Assembly (NCBI GenBank): GCA_002299245.1
Contig: DBOI01000005.1
Coordinates: forward strand, 2,500 to 8,596
Direction: 5' to 3'
Source: Hydrogenovibrio sp. UBA650
Lineage (GTDB): Bacteria > Pseudomonadota > Gammaproteobacteria > Thiomicrospirales > Thiomicrospiraceae
Length of the DNA: 6,097 bases
In this document: positions 5,777 to 6,097 of the stretch, piece after piece
How positions within the stretch are numbered: the first letter of the stretch is position 1
Layout of the letters: every line of letters begins with the position of its first letter
Notes under the pieces: generated by a model
Database searches by the model: none
Told to the model about the DNA's origin: nothing
The model's input: the letters and a program-made list of their open reading frames with translations, nothing else
Program-made: the position numbers and the translations under genes

Positions 5777-6097
5777 ATGATTAAGCATTTGAAAACAGCC
5801 AGTTTTACAGGCCTGTTTATCGTTTTACTGGCGGTTTTACAAGGTTGTGCCAATATCAGAATAGAGGATTACAAAATGGAAACGCCTAAACTTGATCTGT
5901 TTGAGTACTTCAAAGGTAAAACTCAGGCATACGGCCAGTTTCAAGATCGTTCCGGCAAGGTACTAAGACGTTTTGAAGTTGATATTACCGGAACCATTGA
6001 TGAGTCAGGTAATAAATTGACTCTCGATGAGCGCTTTGTCTACAACGATGGAGAGAAGCAGACCCGTGTTTGGGTAATTACCAGAGTTGGCTTGACG
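5777..6097 (+). CDS. DUF3833 family lipoprotein, N-terminal part (runs off the window)
   Basis: I translated 107 codons from ATG 5777 to the right edge. The N-terminus is a lipoprotein signal peptide: basic MIKHLK, a hydrophobic core (FTGLFIVLLAV) and the lipobox LQGC with the lipidated Cys at residue 24. Ala follows the Cys rather than Asp, which favours outer-membrane sorting. The mature part contains FEYFKGKTQAYGQFQDR, RRFEVDITGTID and LDERFVYNDGEKQTRVW, which are the marks of the DUF3833 family; members are usually about 180 residues, so roughly 40 % is missing. Function is unknown. The constant company of CFA-like and DUF1365 genes suggests a lipid-handling role in the envelope (inference). 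GGAG at 5766-5769, 7 nt upstream, lies inside the end of the CFA-like frame, and ATGATTAA makes an 8-bp overlap, so the two genes are translationally linked. Confidence 0.9.
   Translation, partial: MIKHLKTASFTGLFIVLLAVLQGCANIRIEDYKMETPKLDLFEYFKGKTQAYGQFQDRSGKVLRRFEVDITGTIDESGNKLTLDERFVYNDGEKQTRVWVITRVGLT

Larger units (their letters stand above)
4537..5784 (+). pseudogene. CFA-synthase-like SAM-dependent fatty-acid methyltransferase, interrupted by TAG (codon 181) and TGA (codon 388)
   Basis: Read through both stops, the frame gives 415 residues, the usual family length. In order: an N-terminal domain; SYHYDLGNNFY at 141-151; MSYSSG at 159-164; the SAM-binding LEIGCGWGG at 197-205; GLTLSHEQ at 219-226; MFEAVG at 265-270 with Glu267; LQVITIA at 293-299; YIFPGG at 316-321; and the terminal GFETGHISVNQFVLARK. 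From memory of E. coli Cfa, its active-site Cys (YSC) is Ser163 here and its His (HTIG) is Ile296. This suggests the methyltransferase subfamily that methylates acyl chains without closing a cyclopropane, including those of furan-fatty-acid pathways. The first stop separates the N-terminal part from the SAM site, so neither piece should work alone; the internal Met at 5155 lies after the SAM motif. GGAG (4525-4528) precedes the start. The true end at TAA 5782-5784 overlaps the DUF3833 start by 8 bp, showing that TGA 5698 is not the natural end. Confidence 0.9.
1..5814. repeat. Dispersed AGGCCT / CAGGCCTG word, 11 copies
   Basis: AGGCCT begins at 1, 1383, 1719, 1972, 3165, 4277, 4673, 4784, 5190, 5477 and 5809. 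Seven copies are the full palindrome CAGGCCTG (1719, 1972, 3165, 4277, 4784, 5190, 5809). From base composition about one AGGCCT is expected in this length. Copies at 1 (reverse strand), 1719 and 4277 share TTTAACAGGCCT; those at 5190 and 5809 have TTACAGGCCTG; a near copy (CGGCCTGTTAAAT) lies at 2950. They fall in all three codon frames (Gln-Ala, Gly-Leu, Arg-Pro), so protein sequence alone does not explain them, although a CAG-GCC preference contributes. Confidence 0.6.

Overview
The window looks like a chromosomal segment of a gammaproteobacterium, probably marine or aquatic. It has moderately low GC (about 43 % by eye), dense overlapping genes, and a gene set familiar from Vibrio, Shewanella and Pseudomonas-type genomes. 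The taxon is an inference from gene content only. No rRNA, tRNA, CRISPR array or mobile element is visible.

Layout: two divergent operons leave one 105-bp intergenic region (2213-2317). The left arm (minus strand) reads SDR oxidoreductase (2212-1433), then a SnoaL/NTF2-like protein (1440-976), then an MFS transporter (989 to the left edge). Consecutive genes overlap by 8 and 14 bp. The right arm (plus strand) reads FAD/NAD-binding amine-oxidase-like flavoprotein (2318-3751), DUF1365 protein (3761-4543), cyclopropane-fatty-acid-synthase-like methyltransferase (4537-5784, interrupted), and DUF3833 lipoprotein (5777 to the right edge). Gaps and overlaps are 9 bp, 7 bp and 8 bp. Everything outside 2213-2317 is coding.

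Function: flavoprotein + DUF1365 + CFA-like methyltransferase + DUF3833 + SDR is a recurring bacterial set. In several lineages it is linked to light or singlet-oxygen responses and to unusual methylated (furan-type) membrane fatty acids. The CFA-like protein lacks two residues expected of a true cyclopropane synthase, which fits the methyltransferase subfamily. The intergenic region carries three TGTATAA direct repeats spaced 22 and 11 bp, i.e. on one DNA face. They overlap candidate promoters of both arms, as expected for a CarH/LitR-type (MerR, B12-dependent light sensor) operator. The regulator itself is not in the window.

Oddities: three in-frame stop codons, each one substitution from a sense codon and none with a frameshift, break otherwise intact frames. 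One is in the MFS gene (codon 23, TGA) and two are in the CFA-like gene (codon 181 TAG, codon 388 TGA). They are either consensus errors or recent nonsense mutations; a changed genetic code is unlikely. Separately, the hexamer AGGCCT occurs 11 times (about one expected), seven times as the palindrome CAGGCCTG, often preceded by TTTAA. This suggests an abundant genome-wide word.
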